Below, piece by piece: positions 41,131-52,448 of a DNA stretch of 64,000 nt. The notes under the pieces are model-generated. The model searched no databases and was not told the DNA's origin. It saw nothing but the letters and a program-made list of their open reading frames with translations. Made by a program: the position numbers and the translations under genes. Source of the stretch: Variovorax jilinensis (GTDB lineage: Bacteria; Pseudomonadota; Gammaproteobacteria; Burkholderiales; Burkholderiaceae_C); contig NZ_JASZYQ010000003.1 in assembly GCF_030316885.1 (NCBI RefSeq), positions 434,001 to 498,000 of the forward strand. Direction: 5' to 3'. Within the stretch, counting starts at the first letter, position 1. Every line of letters begins with the position of its first letter.

Positions 41131-41537
41131 CCGGCGACCGATCCGTGCGCGAAGCCGATTCCGCCAATCCGCAGGCCTTGAGGCGCGGAATCGTGCGCAT
41201 CTGGCATGCGACGCTGATCTCGCTCAACGGCTTTCGCGCCGCCTGGCGCGAGGCCGCCTTCCGCCAGGAAGTGCTGTGCGCCATCGTGATGATCCCGGCC
41301 GCGTTCTGGGTCGGCCGCGCCTGGGTCGAGGTGGCGCTGCTGATCGCGACCGTCGTCCTGGTGCTGGTCGTCGAACTGCTCAACAGCGCAGTCGAGGCCG
41401 CGATCGACCGCATCGGCCCCGAATGGCATGCGCTGTCGAAGGCCGCCAAGGACATCGGCAGTGCCGCGGTGCTGCTGTCGATCCTGCTGTGCAGCGGGAT
41501 CTGGCTGACAGCGCTGTGGCAGCGCTTCGCGGCATGA
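41127..41537 (+). CDS. dgkA: Diacylglycerol kinase DgkA
   Basis: A 136-residue membrane kinase with a GTG start in a GTGA overlap with the RDD gene. It phosphorylates diacylglycerol to phosphatidate for phospholipid recycling. The family signature is clear: EAAFRQE (about 45-51) and ELLNSAVEAAIDRIG...SKAAKDIGSAAV (about 85-115), with three transmembrane helices (about 52-68, 72-90 and 112-132). It may also act on undecaprenol in other lineages, but the Gram-negative type is expected here. Confidence 0.94.
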   Translation: MTGDRSVREADSANPQALRRGIVRIWHATLISLNGFRAAWREAAFRQEVLCAIVMIPAAFWVGRAWVEVALLIATVVLVLVVELLNSAVEAAIDRIGPEWHALSKAAKDIGSAAVLLSILLCSGIWLTALWQRFAA

Positions 41538-41544
41538 TCGACAC

Positions 41545-42138
41545 ATGACAACTCCCGATTTCTCGATTTGCGTCTATTGCGGCTCGCGCCCGGGCGAGCG
41601 CCCCGAACACACGGCGCTGGCCCGCACGGTCGGCCGCTGGATCGGCGAACGCGGCGGCCAACTGGTCTACGGCGGCGGCCGCACCGGCCTGATGGGCACG
41701 GTGGCCGAGGCCACGCGTGAAGCCGGCGGCCGCGTCGTCGGCATCATTCCCAAGGCGCTGGTCGACCGCGAACTGGCCAACCGGCTGAGCGACGAACTGC
41801 ACGTGGTCGACACCATGCACGAGCGCAAGGCCATGATGGGCGAGCGTGCCGACGCCTTCCTCGCCCTGCCGGGCGGCATCGGCACCTTCGAGGAGCTGTT
41901 CGAGATCTGGACCTGGCGCCAGCTCGGCTATCACGACAAGCCGGTCGGCATCCTCAACGCCGGCGGCTACTACGACGGCATGCTGGCATTCCTCGCCCAC
42001 AGCGTCGCCGAAGGCTTCATGAGTGATTGGCAGATGGGCCTGGTACGCACCGGCACCGATGCAATCCCGCTGCTCGAGGCCCTGGAAGAAGAGGCCCGGC
42101 AGCACCCCGGTGGAGACAAGCTAGGCGAGGTCCTATAG
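41545..42138 (+). CDS. TIGR00730 Rossmann-fold protein (LOG-like nucleotide phosphoribohydrolase)
   Basis: A 197-residue cytosolic protein with the LOG signature PGGIGTFEELFE near 110 and an N-terminal SICVYCGSRPG / YGGGRTGLMG fold. Family members hydrolyse cytokinin riboside monophosphates or purine/pyrimidine nucleotides to the free base plus ribose 5-phosphate. The bacterial physiological substrate is usually unproven. Confidence 0.92.
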   Translation: MTTPDFSICVYCGSRPGERPEHTALARTVGRWIGERGGQLVYGGGRTGLMGTVAEATREAGGRVVGIIPKALVDRELANRLSDELHVVDTMHERKAMMGERADAFLALPGGIGTFEELFEIWTWRQLGYHDKPVGILNAGGYYDGMLAFLAHSVAEGFMSDWQMGLVRTGTDAIPLLEALEEEARQHPGGDKLGEVL

Positions 42139-42189
42139 GGAAAAGGGCCGGCGCAGCCAGGCCATGTTCGCGAGACACCGCGGAACTGG

Positions 42190-42260
42190 CTCCGCCAGGC
42201 CGCAGGTGTCGCCCCCGGAAGGGGGTGGGCGGCTACACGAAGTGAGCCAACCTGGGGGCG
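42190..42260. repeat. GC-rich dyad element between the LOG-like gene and the PII gene
   Basis: An intergenic patch with a CGCCCCCGGAAGGGGG-type hairpin and further GGGGGC/GCC dyads (TGGGCGGC, TGGGGGC). It resembles the short palindromic extragenic elements often seen in Comamonadaceae genomes, but only one copy is visible here. It may end transcription of the two convergent genes; no T-run is present. Confidence 0.35.
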
Positions 42261-42263
42261 AAC

Positions 42264-42635
<372 letters not shown>

Positions 42636-42711
42636 TCATCGGCCTTGCACACGAGTGGCTTGCAAGCCCCACGCCACGCGCTGTCGCGCGGACTGTTACC
42701 CTCGGCAAGCG

Positions 42712-43665
42712 ATGCGCCAAGGTTCTTCTCTCACCGGTCTTTTCGACTCCGTCTTTCCCGGGCCCCGGGCACAGGCCTACCTGCTGCTGGTGTTCACGAC
42801 ACTGATCTGGGGCGCCAATGCGGTCGCTGCGCGGCTCGCGGTCGGCGAGATCTCGCCGATGACGCTGACCTTCGCGCGCTGGATCGTCTGCTGCGCGGCG
42901 CTGTACTTCGCAGCCCGGCAGCAGATCGCCCAGCACTGGCGCTCGCTGCTGCCCTCCTGGCGCTCGATCGCGCTCATGGGCGCACTCGGCTTCACGGGCT
43001 TCAATGCGCTCTTCTATGCAGCCGCGCACCATACGACCGCGATCAACATCGCGATCATCCAGGGCACCATTCCGGTGCTGGTGCTGATCGGCAGCGTGCT
43101 GCTCTTCTCGACCCGCGTGTCGGCGCTGCAGATCCTGGGCGTGCTGATCACGCTCGGCGGCATCGCGGTGGTTGCGTCGCAGGGACAGGTCTCGCGGCTC
43201 GCCGGTCTGGAGTTCAACATGGGCGACGTCTGGATCGTCGTCGCCTGCCTTCTCTACGCCGGCTATGCACTGGGGCTGCGGCGGCGTCCGGCAGTGCCGG
43301 CCATGGTCTTCTTCGCTGCCACGGCTGCCGTGGCCTGCATCGTCTCGCTGCCACTGGTCGCGGCGGAAATCGCGCTCGGGCATTTCGTCGTGCCGACCGC
43401 CAAAGGCCTGGCGCTGGTCGTGTTCGTCGGCCTGCTGCCGAGCTTCATCTCGCAGATCACCTTCATCCACGCCGTGACCCTGATCGGGCCGGCCCGGGCC
43501 GGCGTATTCCTGAACCTGGTGCCGGTCTTCGGGCCGCTGCTCGCGGTGCTGATCCTCGGCGAGCCGCTCTCCGCCTACCACGCGCTAGCACTCGCGCTGG
43601 TGCTGGGCGGCATCTACATCGCCGAGTCCTTCGGACCCCGGTCATCGCCGACTCCACGACCTTGA
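42712..43665 (+). CDS. EamA/DMT-superfamily transporter
   Basis: A 317-residue inner-membrane protein with about ten transmembrane helices in two EamA repeats (about 20-150 and 165-300); repeats begin with AQAYLLLVFTTLIWGANAVAARLA and AGYALGLRRRPAVPAMV. The start is ATG 42712, with an alternative ATG at 42655. Such proteins export amino acids or other metabolites; the substrate cannot be told. It overlaps the next gene by TTGA. Confidence 0.9.
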   Translation: MRQGSSLTGLFDSVFPGPRAQAYLLLVFTTLIWGANAVAARLAVGEISPMTLTFARWIVCCAALYFAARQQIAQHWRSLLPSWRSIALMGALGFTGFNALFYAAAHHTTAINIAIIQGTIPVLVLIGSVLLFSTRVSALQILGVLITLGGIAVVASQGQVSRLAGLEFNMGDVWIVVACLLYAGYALGLRRRPAVPAMVFFAATAAVACIVSLPLVAAEIALGHFVVPTAKGLALVVFVGLLPSFISQITFIHAVTLIGPARAGVFLNLVPVFGPLLAVLILGEPLSAYHALALALVLGGIYIAESFGPRSSPTPRP

Positions 43666-44951
43666 CCGCCCCGACCCTGCGCATCCACAGTTCGCCCGCC
43701 GAGATCGACGCCGGCGCCTGGGACCGGCTGCTCGCGCTGCAGCCGGCGCCCTCGCCTTTCATGCGCCACGCCTACCTCGACGCGCTCGACGCCAGCGGCA
43801 GCGCATCGCCCGCGAGCGGCTGGACGCCGCAGTTCCTCACGCTGTGGCGCGGCAGGACGCTGATCGCGGCCTGTCCGCTCTACCTCAAGGACCACTCCTA
43901 CGGCGAATACGTGTTCGACTGGGCCTGGGCCAATGCCTACGAGCAGCACGGCCTCGCGTACTACCCGAAGGCCGTGGCCGCGGTGCCGTTCACGCCGGTG
44001 CCCGGCGCGCGGGTGCTGGCCCGCGACGCAGAGAGCCGCGCTCTCATGGTGCGGGCCGCGATCGCCTGGTGCAAGGAGCAGCAGCTCTCTTCGCTGCACC
44101 TGCTGTTCGGTGCCGACGAGGACATCGCCGCCTGTACGGATGCCGGCCTGATGGTGCGCCATACGGTGCAGTTCCACTGGACGAACACGGCTCCGGCCCC
44201 GGGCACCGACGCTGGCCCGCTGCCCACCGAGGCGACGCGATCCCCACCCGAGTCGCGCGGCGCCGCTTCGGGTTGGGCAGATTTCGAAGGCTTCCTCGCG
44301 AGCCTCTCCCACGACAAGCGCAAGAAGATCCGCCAGGAGCGGCGCAAGGTCCGCGATGCCGGCGTGACCTTCCGCTGGGCGCGCGGCAGCGACATCGAAG
44401 CCGCCGACTGGGACTTCTTCTATCGCTGCTATGCACGCACCTACCGCGAGCACGGCAACGCGCCCTACCTGCAGCGGGACTTTTTCCATCGCATGGCAGC
44501 CACCATGCCCGAGGCCTGGCTGCTGTTCGTCGCCGAGCGCGAGGGCCGGCCGATCGCCAGCAGCCTCATCGCGCTGTCGGCCGGCGCGGGCGGCGACGCC
44601 GGCGATGCGCAGCCGTCGGTGGCCTACGGCCGCTACTGGGGCGCGCTCGAGCGCGTCGACTGCCTGCACTTCGAGGCCTGCTACTACCAGCCGCTCGAGT
44701 GGTGCATCGCGCATGGCGTCGGGCGCTTCGAGGGCGGCGCGCAGGGCGAGCACAAGATGGCACGCGCGCTGATGCCGGTGCGCACCACGAGCGCCCACTG
44801 GCTCGCGCATCCGGCGTTTGCCGATGCGGTCGAACGCTTCCTGGAGCGCGAAGGCGAAGGCATCGGGAACTACATGGACCACCTGGGTGAGCGCAGCCCC
44901 TTTCGCCACAGCAGCGCAGCGGATCCGAAAGCCGCGTCGGACGCGCCATGA
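43662..44951 (+). CDS. GNAT-fold N-acyltransferase-like protein (PF04339/FemAB-like)
   Basis: A 429-residue protein starting at TTG 43662, which overlaps the EamA stop (TTGA); the frame has no better start nearby. Two GNAT/FemAB-like halves are seen, with signatures SPFMRHAYLDALDASG, YGEYVFDWAWANAYEQHGL and SHDKRKKIRQERRKV, and a later RYWGALERVDCLHFEACYYQPLEWCIAHG block. The family (formerly DUF482) is widespread in proteobacteria and of unknown substrate. A Cys-rich active site is not obvious. Confidence 0.88.
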   Translation: MTAPTLRIHSSPAEIDAGAWDRLLALQPAPSPFMRHAYLDALDASGSASPASGWTPQFLTLWRGRTLIAACPLYLKDHSYGEYVFDWAWANAYEQHGLAYYPKAVAAVPFTPVPGARVLARDAESRALMVRAAIAWCKEQQLSSLHLLFGADEDIAACTDAGLMVRHTVQFHWTNTAPAPGTDAGPLPTEATRSPPESRGAASGWADFEGFLASLSHDKRKKIRQERRKVRDAGVTFRWARGSDIEAADWDFFYRCYARTYREHGNAPYLQRDFFHRMAATMPEAWLLFVAEREGRPIASSLIALSAGAGGDAGDAQPSVAYGRYWGALERVDCLHFEACYYQPLEWCIAHGVGRFEGGAQGEHKMARALMPVRTTSAHWLAHPAFADAVERFLEREGEGIGNYMDHLGERSPFRHSSAADPKAASDAP

Positions 44952-45006
44952 AAGCAGAACGCCCCGCGGCAGCAGCCGCGAGGCGTGTCGATCGAGCCGG
45001 CGGCGC

Positions 45007-45534
45007 CTACTTCTTGAAGTTAGCGATGCCGTCCATGATCTCCTTCTTGGCGGCGTCGATGCCTTCCCAGCCCAGCACCTTGACCCACTTGCCGGCCTCG
45101 AGGTCCTTGTAGTGCTCGAAGAAGTGCGTGATGGCCTTCAGGCGCATCGGGTTCACGTCCTCGACCTTCTTCCAGTGGCTGTAGATCGGCAGCACCTTGT
45201 CCGTCGGCACGGCCAGCACCTTGCCGTCGACACCGGCCTCGTCTTCCATCATGAGGATGCCGATCGGGCGGCACGGCACGACCACGCCGGGCACCAGCGC
45301 CCAGGGCGTGATCACGAGCACGTCGACCGGGTCGCCGTCGCCCGACAGCGTCTGCGGCACGTAGCCGTAGTTGGTTGGGTAATGCATCGCGGTGGTCATG
45401 AAGCGGTCGACGAAGATCGCGCCCGATTCCTTGTCGACCTCGTACTTGATCGGGTCGGCGTTCATCGGGATCTCGATGACGACGTTGAAGGCTTCTGGAG
45501 CGTCTTTGCCGGGGGAAACTTTGCCGAGGGACAT
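45007..45534 (-). CDS. ppa: Inorganic pyrophosphatase (soluble, family I)
   Basis: A 175-residue cytosolic enzyme that hydrolyses PPi to phosphate with Mg2+. The family I signature DGDPVDVLV (about 65-73) and neighbouring [11 protein letters not shown] are intact, as are later Lys and Tyr residues of the active site. It is divergent from the membrane-bound H+-PPase gene with a 255-bp gap, so both PPi-consuming enzymes share one regulatory region. Confidence 0.97.
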   Translation of the reverse strand: MSLGKVSPGKDAPEAFNVVIEIPMNADPIKYEVDKESGAIFVDRFMTTAMHYPTNYGYVPQTLSGDGDPVDVLVITPWALVPGVVVPCRPIGILMMEDEAGVDGKVLAVPTDKVLPIYSHWKKVEDVNPMRLKAITHFFEHYKDLEAGKWVKVLGWEGIDAAKKEIMDGIANFKK

Positions 45535-45789
45535 GGTTTGTCTGGGTGTAGTTGAAAGTGGTTACCGGGATGCGGACAAACCCGAAGTTTACTTTCCATG
45601 TCACGGCACGGTCGCACACGAAGTCGCTTTTGCCTGTAAATTGCCCACGTTGGCCAATCGGTTTCGAGCACTTCGCGGCTCGGAGCTTCGAGGAAGCAAC
45701 GCGGCGGAAGCACTTTCCCGTACGCGTTGCGCACAGGGTCGGGCTTTCGTCTCCATTAGTTACAACGAACGAACTGGAGAAGCAAAGGC
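45535..45789. other. Divergent regulatory region between ppa and hppA
   Basis: A 255-bp gap with no convincing gene. An AT-richer part near 45640 (CTGTAAATTGCCC) could hold a -10 for hppA. GGAGAAGCAAAGGC lies just before the hppA ATG as SD. No clear operator is seen. Confidence 0.35.
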
Positions 45790-48306
<2,517 letters not shown>

Positions 48307-48314
48307 CGGCTGCC

Positions 48315-48689
48315 ATGCCCTCGGCCGCGACGCTCGAAGCCTTCATCGCCGCGGTCGAGAGCGGGCGGCACGACCAGGCGATCGAGGATTTCTACACCGA
48401 GGACGCCACCATGCGCGAGAACCAGGCCGAGCCGCGGCGCGGCCGCGCTTTGCTGGTGGCGCACGAGCGCGCCGTGCTGGGGCGGACCGCCTCGGCCGCT
48501 TCGACCTGCGTGCGGCCCGTGCTGGCGAACGGCGACCATGTCGTGATCCGCTGGATCTTCGATTTCCGCTTCACCGACGGGCGCCGGATGCACATGGAGG
48601 AGCTGGCCTGGCAGCGCTGGGAAGGCGAGCGCATCGCGCAGGAAGAGTTCTTCTACGATCCGGCGCAGATGAGGCCGGTGTCCGACTGA
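48315..48689 (+). CDS. NTF2-like (SnoaL-type) nuclear transport factor 2 family protein
   Basis: A 124-residue protein with the cone-shaped NTF2 fold pattern: an N-terminal helix pair (TLEAFIAAVESGRHDQAIEDFYTEDATMREN) and a C-terminal beta sheet (HVVIRWIFDFRFTDGRRMHMEELAWQRWEG). Such proteins bind or convert small ligands; the ligand cannot be told. It follows hppA by 8 nt. Confidence 0.85.
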   Translation: MPSAATLEAFIAAVESGRHDQAIEDFYTEDATMRENQAEPRRGRALLVAHERAVLGRTASAASTCVRPVLANGDHVVIRWIFDFRFTDGRRMHMEELAWQRWEGERIAQEEFFYDPAQMRPVSD

Positions 48690-48746
48690 TCGCGCCCGGG
48701 TCCGCGGCCCGCCCGGGAAGCCGGGCAGCGCGCAGATGCGGCGGAA

Positions 48747-49316
48747 TCAGTTCAGGTTGATTCCGCGCGCCGCTGTCAATGCGCCCTGCTCCGTGCGCAA
48801 CGGCACGCCCTGCAGGGTGTCGAAATCGGAGGGCGCCTCGGGCACGCGCATCACCTCGAGTTCGTGCAGCGAGGCCACCCAGCGGCCGGCCGCCGATTCG
48901 GCCGGTTCGTCGTTGGTGAAGATCCCGTCGCGGATATAGAAGGTCTCGCCGGCGGGCCGCTCCATGTGGAGTTCGATCAGGCGCGCGATCGGGAAGGTGT
49001 AGGTGACCAGCTTTTCCTTGGTCTTGCGATCCTTGGCGCCGCAGTTGAAGAAGCCTTCGGCGGCAATCACGATGCAGGAACCCTCGACCGAGCTGTCGAC
49101 GTCGCCGCCGCAGCGCCAGATGGCGGTCGGCAGGCGCACGCGCACCTTGTCGATGACCAGGTCGCGCTGCTTGTTGAGCGCGTTGAGCGGCGGCACGAGC
49201 GAGCGCAACTGGCGCAGGCGCTCGGCGAAGTTGTCGTCGATGCAGAACTCGACATGGTGGGTCGCGCCGCCCGAGCGCTTGACCACCTGCATGATGACGT
49301 GACGCACCTGACTCAC
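48747..49316 (-). CDS. Hypothetical protein (about 189 residues)
   Basis: I do not recognise a family. GTG 49316 has AAAGG about 9 nt upstream; GTG 49346 and ATG 49292 are alternatives. The sequence is soluble, alpha/beta in appearance, with FCIDDNFAERLRQLRSL and FFNCGAKDRKTKEKLVTYTFPIARLIELH segments and several Cys. The AT-rich stretch upstream is its likely promoter region. Confidence 0.6.
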   Translation of the reverse strand: MSQVRHVIMQVVKRSGGATHHVEFCIDDNFAERLRQLRSLVPPLNALNKQRDLVIDKVRVRLPTAIWRCGGDVDSSVEGSCIVIAAEGFFNCGAKDRKTKEKLVTYTFPIARLIELHMERPAGETFYIRDGIFTNDEPAESAAGRWVASLHELEVMRVPEAPSDFDTLQGVPLRTEQGALTAARGINLN

Positions 49317-49387
49317 TGGAGCCACCCTTTCGAATGCCCGCGACACCGCTCCGACATCTCGGTATTCGGTCTCTTCATCGGGCTGAT

Positions 49388-49540
49388 TTGAACTACGTTA
49401 ATTAGAACTTTGGTATTGATTTAATTGCACCAACACCAATTGTTTCTGGACTGTAGTTGGAACGGCGAAAAAAAGGTAGGTGGCACGAAGTATTAAATTG
49501 ATGAAATCAATTCGACTTCGATTCCTGATAGAGGCCGACC
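49388..49540. other. AT-rich intergenic stretch
   Basis: About 150 bp of markedly AT-rich sequence with runs such as AAAAAAAGG and TTTAATT, in otherwise GC-rich DNA. It contains an AATTGAT-N3-ATCAATT palindrome at 49496-49512 and no convincing gene. It probably holds promoters for the flanking leftward gene. Confidence 0.5.
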
Positions 49541-49786
49541 TCAGGCCGATCCGCCCGCTTCCACCAGCTCGTCGAGCGCCTTGCAGTTGGGTGCGCACAC
49601 CGTCTGCGACTTGCCGAGCAGCTGCCGGGTGCGCATCTGGGAGCGCACGCGGTGCTTGCCGCACATGAAGCAGGACATGGTGGCGCCGCTGAACGAGGCC
49701 GAGGCCCTGAACGGGGAACCCGGCGTCTTGGCCTTGTAGCGCAGGCCGTCGGCGACGACGGCGGTCTTGACCTCGCCCTTACTCAT
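49541..49786 (-). CDS. Small CxxC protein (81 residues)
   Basis: An 81-residue protein from ATG 49786, with a SCFMCGKHR pair of Cys and a later CAPNC, that could bind zinc in a treble-clef-like arrangement. It is basic and rich in Ser/Lys/Arg, so nucleic acid binding is possible, but nothing decides it. Its start overlaps the end of the upstream gene by 8 nt. Confidence 0.6.
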   Translation of the reverse strand: MSKGEVKTAVVADGLRYKAKTPGSPFRASASFSGATMSCFMCGKHRVRSQMRTRQLLGKSQTVCAPNCKALDELVEAGGSA

Positions 49787-50126
49787 GCGCTGCGTCCGGC
49801 TTGGCGTGACCCATGGCGGCCTCGATCGCCTTGCGCGCGGCCAGCTCGGCGGCCACGGCGGTGTCCAGGGCGGAGCGCGACAGCCCCGCATGCTGGTAGT
49901 TGAGGTTCTCGTAGAGCTGCGATGCCGCCGGATAGGCGTCGAGCAGGCGGCCGAGTTCGGCGTCGTATTCGACGTCGCGGAACTGCTCGACCAGGTGCAG
50001 GACAACCGAGCGGTACTGCTCCGGGCCGACCGGCACGGCGCTGTGCTCCAGCCGCTCCAGGAGCTGGGCCAGGACGTGCGTGACGGCCAGATCGGCCTTG
50101 TGGGCTGGGGTGTGGGTAGCGTTCAT
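49779..50126 (-). CDS. Hypothetical protein (115 residues)
   Basis: A helical protein from ATG 50126 (an ATG at 50135 is also possible) with segments LAVTHVLAQLLERLEHSAVPVGPEQYRSVVLHLVEQF and YDAELGRLLDAYPAASQLYENLNYQHAG. No family is recognised. It is coupled to the CxxC gene by an 8-nt overlap, so the two may act together. Confidence 0.6.
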   Translation of the reverse strand: MNATHTPAHKADLAVTHVLAQLLERLEHSAVPVGPEQYRSVVLHLVEQFRDVEYDAELGRLLDAYPAASQLYENLNYQHAGLSRSALDTAVAAELAARKAIEAAMGHAKPDAAHE

Positions 50127-50196
50127 GCACAGCATGTGGGGCGGTGCGGCGCTTTTGCAAGGAGAGGTTAGGACCATCCCCATAGCCTACAACAGG

Positions 50197-51774
50197 CTAC
50201 AAGAGCGCCTCCGGCACGATCGGCGCGATGAGGGAGTTGTAGAAGCGCTTGAAGAACCCCGATTCGGGCTCGGAGGTCAGGATCATCTCCTTTTCCCCAT
50301 CGTTGGTGAGCCATTCGATCGAGCCGGTGGCCTTGTCCAGCCGCAGCCGGTAGGAATTCTGCAACTTGCTGATGTTGATCACGCGCAGCATCTCGCGCGC
50401 CAGCTGCGGGCTGTCGGCCACCACGCCCATCTCGGTGTTCTGGGTCGCCGAGCGCGGATCGAGGTTCATCGAGCCGATGAAGATGCGCTGGCGGTCGATG
50501 GCGGCCGTCTTGGCATGCAGGCGGCCCAGCGACTTGCCGAACATGTCGAAGCGCTTGTTGGCCGTGGTGCGCTCCGGACTCAGTTCGTAGAGATCGGCGC
50601 CGCTGGCCAGCAGGCGCGTGCGGTAGCGCGCATAGCCGGTGTGGACCAGCGGCTCGTCATTGGCGGCCAGCGAATTCGTCAGCAGCGTGAGCTTGACCTG
50701 GCGCCGCCGAAGGTCCTCGAAGGCGGCCATGCCTTTCTCGCCGGGCACCAGGTAGGGAGAAGTCAGGTCGACCTCGGTCCGGGCGTCGAGCAGCAGGCCC
50801 CAGACCTTCATCGTCACGCTGGTGGCCAGCGCCTCGTCGGCGCTCATGGTGGCGGGCTTGGTCGGCGGGTCGGCGATGGCGTGGGCCTCCCCCCACAGCA
50901 GCCCCATGCGACCGCCATCGAGCTCCTCGCCGATAGGGCCGTAACCGAGCACGTCCGAGGGCGGCAGCGCCAGCCGGGGCGGCGGCGAGCTCATGCCGAT
51001 CCAGGCATCGAAGTCGCCGTCGCCTGGCAACCGGGCGCCGGGGCCGCGCACGATCTCGGCGATCGGCCACACCTGCTCGGCGTTCCAGTAGGCATCGAAG
51101 ATGGTCTCGAGCTCGGCCACGACGCGGCCCACCACGAGCGCATCCATGTCGATGAAGTTCTGTGCCTCGCTGAGCACGAAATACTCGTCCGAGATGTTGC
51201 GACCGCCCACCACCGCGACCACGCCGTCGGCGATGAACAGCTTGTTGTGCATGCGATGGTTGAGCCGCGCGATGTCCTGCGGCGACGCCGCGAAGCGCGA
51301 GACGAAGCCGCCGCGCCCGCAGCAGAAGGGATTGAACAGCCGCACCTCGACGTTCGGCGTCTGGGCGAGCGCCAGCAGCGGCTGCTGGCTGTTGGCGGTA
51401 TAGAGGTCGTCGACCAGCACCCGAACCTTGACGCCGCGCGCGGCGGCTTCACGCACCGCGCGCATCAGCAGCCGCCCGGTCGCGTCGTTCTCCAGCTGGT
51501 AGTACTGCACCACCAGCGATTGCCGGGCCCGCCGGGCCAGCTGGATGCGGGCATCGAGCGAATAGACGCCGAGCGGCATCAGCCGAAAGCCCGAATGCTC
51601 GCCGGGCGGGGTCGAGGCGGCGACGATCCCGGCGAGCGGCGTGCCGGGATCGGGTGTCGCCGCACGGGCCTCGGGGCGTTGCTGCGCCACCGGCAGCGAG
51701 CCGCAGGCTCCGAGCAGCGCAATGCCGGCCGCGGCGAGCCACAGTCGCAGCGATCGGGCGATGGGAATCTTCAC
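50197..51774 (-). CDS. Phospholipase D/cardiolipin synthase-like lipoprotein
   Basis: About 525 residues from GTG 51774, preceded by GGAG with 8-9 nt spacing; the open frame extends to 51822 without support. The N-terminal lipobox LLGAC (about 19-23) predicts a lipoprotein. Two HKD motifs are seen: HNKLFIADGVVAVVGGRN near 200 and HAKTAAIDRQRIFIGSMNLDPRSATQNTEM near 420. The architecture matches the ClsC-type phospholipase D proteins that join phosphatidylglycerol and phosphatidylethanolamine or hydrolyse lipids. A strict role cannot be set. Confidence 0.9.
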   Translation of the reverse strand: MKIPIARSLRLWLAAAGIALLGACGSLPVAQQRPEARAATPDPGTPLAGIVAASTPPGEHSGFRLMPLGVYSLDARIQLARRARQSLVVQYYQLENDATGRLLMRAVREAAARGVKVRVLVDDLYTANSQQPLLALAQTPNVEVRLFNPFCCGRGGFVSRFAASPQDIARLNHRMHNKLFIADGVVAVVGGRNISDEYFVLSEAQNFIDMDALVVGRVVAELETIFDAYWNAEQVWPIAEIVRGPGARLPGDGDFDAWIGMSSPPPRLALPPSDVLGYGPIGEELDGGRMGLLWGEAHAIADPPTKPATMSADEALATSVTMKVWGLLLDARTEVDLTSPYLVPGEKGMAAFEDLRRRQVKLTLLTNSLAANDEPLVHTGYARYRTRLLASGADLYELSPERTTANKRFDMFGKSLGRLHAKTAAIDRQRIFIGSMNLDPRSATQNTEMGVVADSPQLAREMLRVINISKLQNSYRLRLDKATGSIEWLTNDGEKEMILTSEPESGFFKRFYNSLIAPIVPEALL

Positions 51775-51866
51775 GAGGGTGTTCTCCGTTCGATGCCTGG
51801 GGGCGCGGCACGCGCGGCCCATGCAGTCCTAGAATTCGGAACGCCTTGACCTGGGGTTACAACATC

Positions 51867-52424
51867 ATGCTCTCAGCCGCCGTGCGGGCCGCCTTCGTCG
51901 CCGGTGGCCTGGCCCTCCCCCTTGCCGGCCCGGCCTTCGCCGCCCTCGACGTCGGCGAACCCGCGCCGCGTTTCACCGCCACGGCGGCGCTCGGCGGCAA
52001 GACCTTCCGCTATTCGCTGGCCGACGCGCTGGCCAAGGGCCCCGTGGTGGTCTATTTCTTCCCCGCGGCCGATTCCGCCGACTGCTCGATCGAGGCCCAT
52101 GCCTTCGCCGAGGCGATCGACGAATTCGCCGCACTGGGCGCCAGCGTGATCGGGGTCTCGGCGGACGACATCGACACGCTCGCCAGGTTCTCGGTCAAGT
52201 CCTGCCAGAGCCGCTTCCCGGTGGCCTCGGACGCCTCCAAGACCGTGATCGAGGGCTTCGATGCGCTGATGCAGACGCGGCCCGATTTCGCCAACCGGCT
52301 GTCGTACGTGATCGCACCCGACGGCCGCATCGCCTACTACTACCAGAACCTCAACCCCGACAAGCACGTCCAGCGCATGCTGGGCGCGGTGCGTGCGCTG
52401 CCCAGGCCGGCGCCACCCCGCTGA
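51867..52424 (+). CDS. Secreted peroxiredoxin (AhpC/TSA, Bcp-like)
   Basis: A 185-residue protein with a signal peptide (about 1-24, ending AFA-A) and a thioredoxin-fold domain (GEPAPRFTATAALGG, VVYFFPAADSADCSIEAHAF). The peroxidatic Cys is present near 79 but its usual TxxC context (NTPGC) is replaced by SADC. A further Cys in VKSCQSRFPVASD could resolve the sulfenate. A periplasmic peroxidase is inferred. Confidence 0.88.
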   Translation: MLSAAVRAAFVAGGLALPLAGPAFAALDVGEPAPRFTATAALGGKTFRYSLADALAKGPVVVYFFPAADSADCSIEAHAFAEAIDEFAALGASVIGVSADDIDTLARFSVKSCQSRFPVASDASKTVIEGFDALMQTRPDFANRLSYVIAPDGRIAYYYQNLNPDKHVQRMLGAVRALPRPAPPR

Positions 52425-52448
52425 GGGCGGACCATTAGCATCCAGACC

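Noticed and set aside
49496..49512. AATTGAT-GAA-ATCAATT as an FNR/FixK site
   Set aside because: FNR boxes need TTGAT-N4-ATCAA; the spacer here is 3 nt, so the half-sites are out of register.
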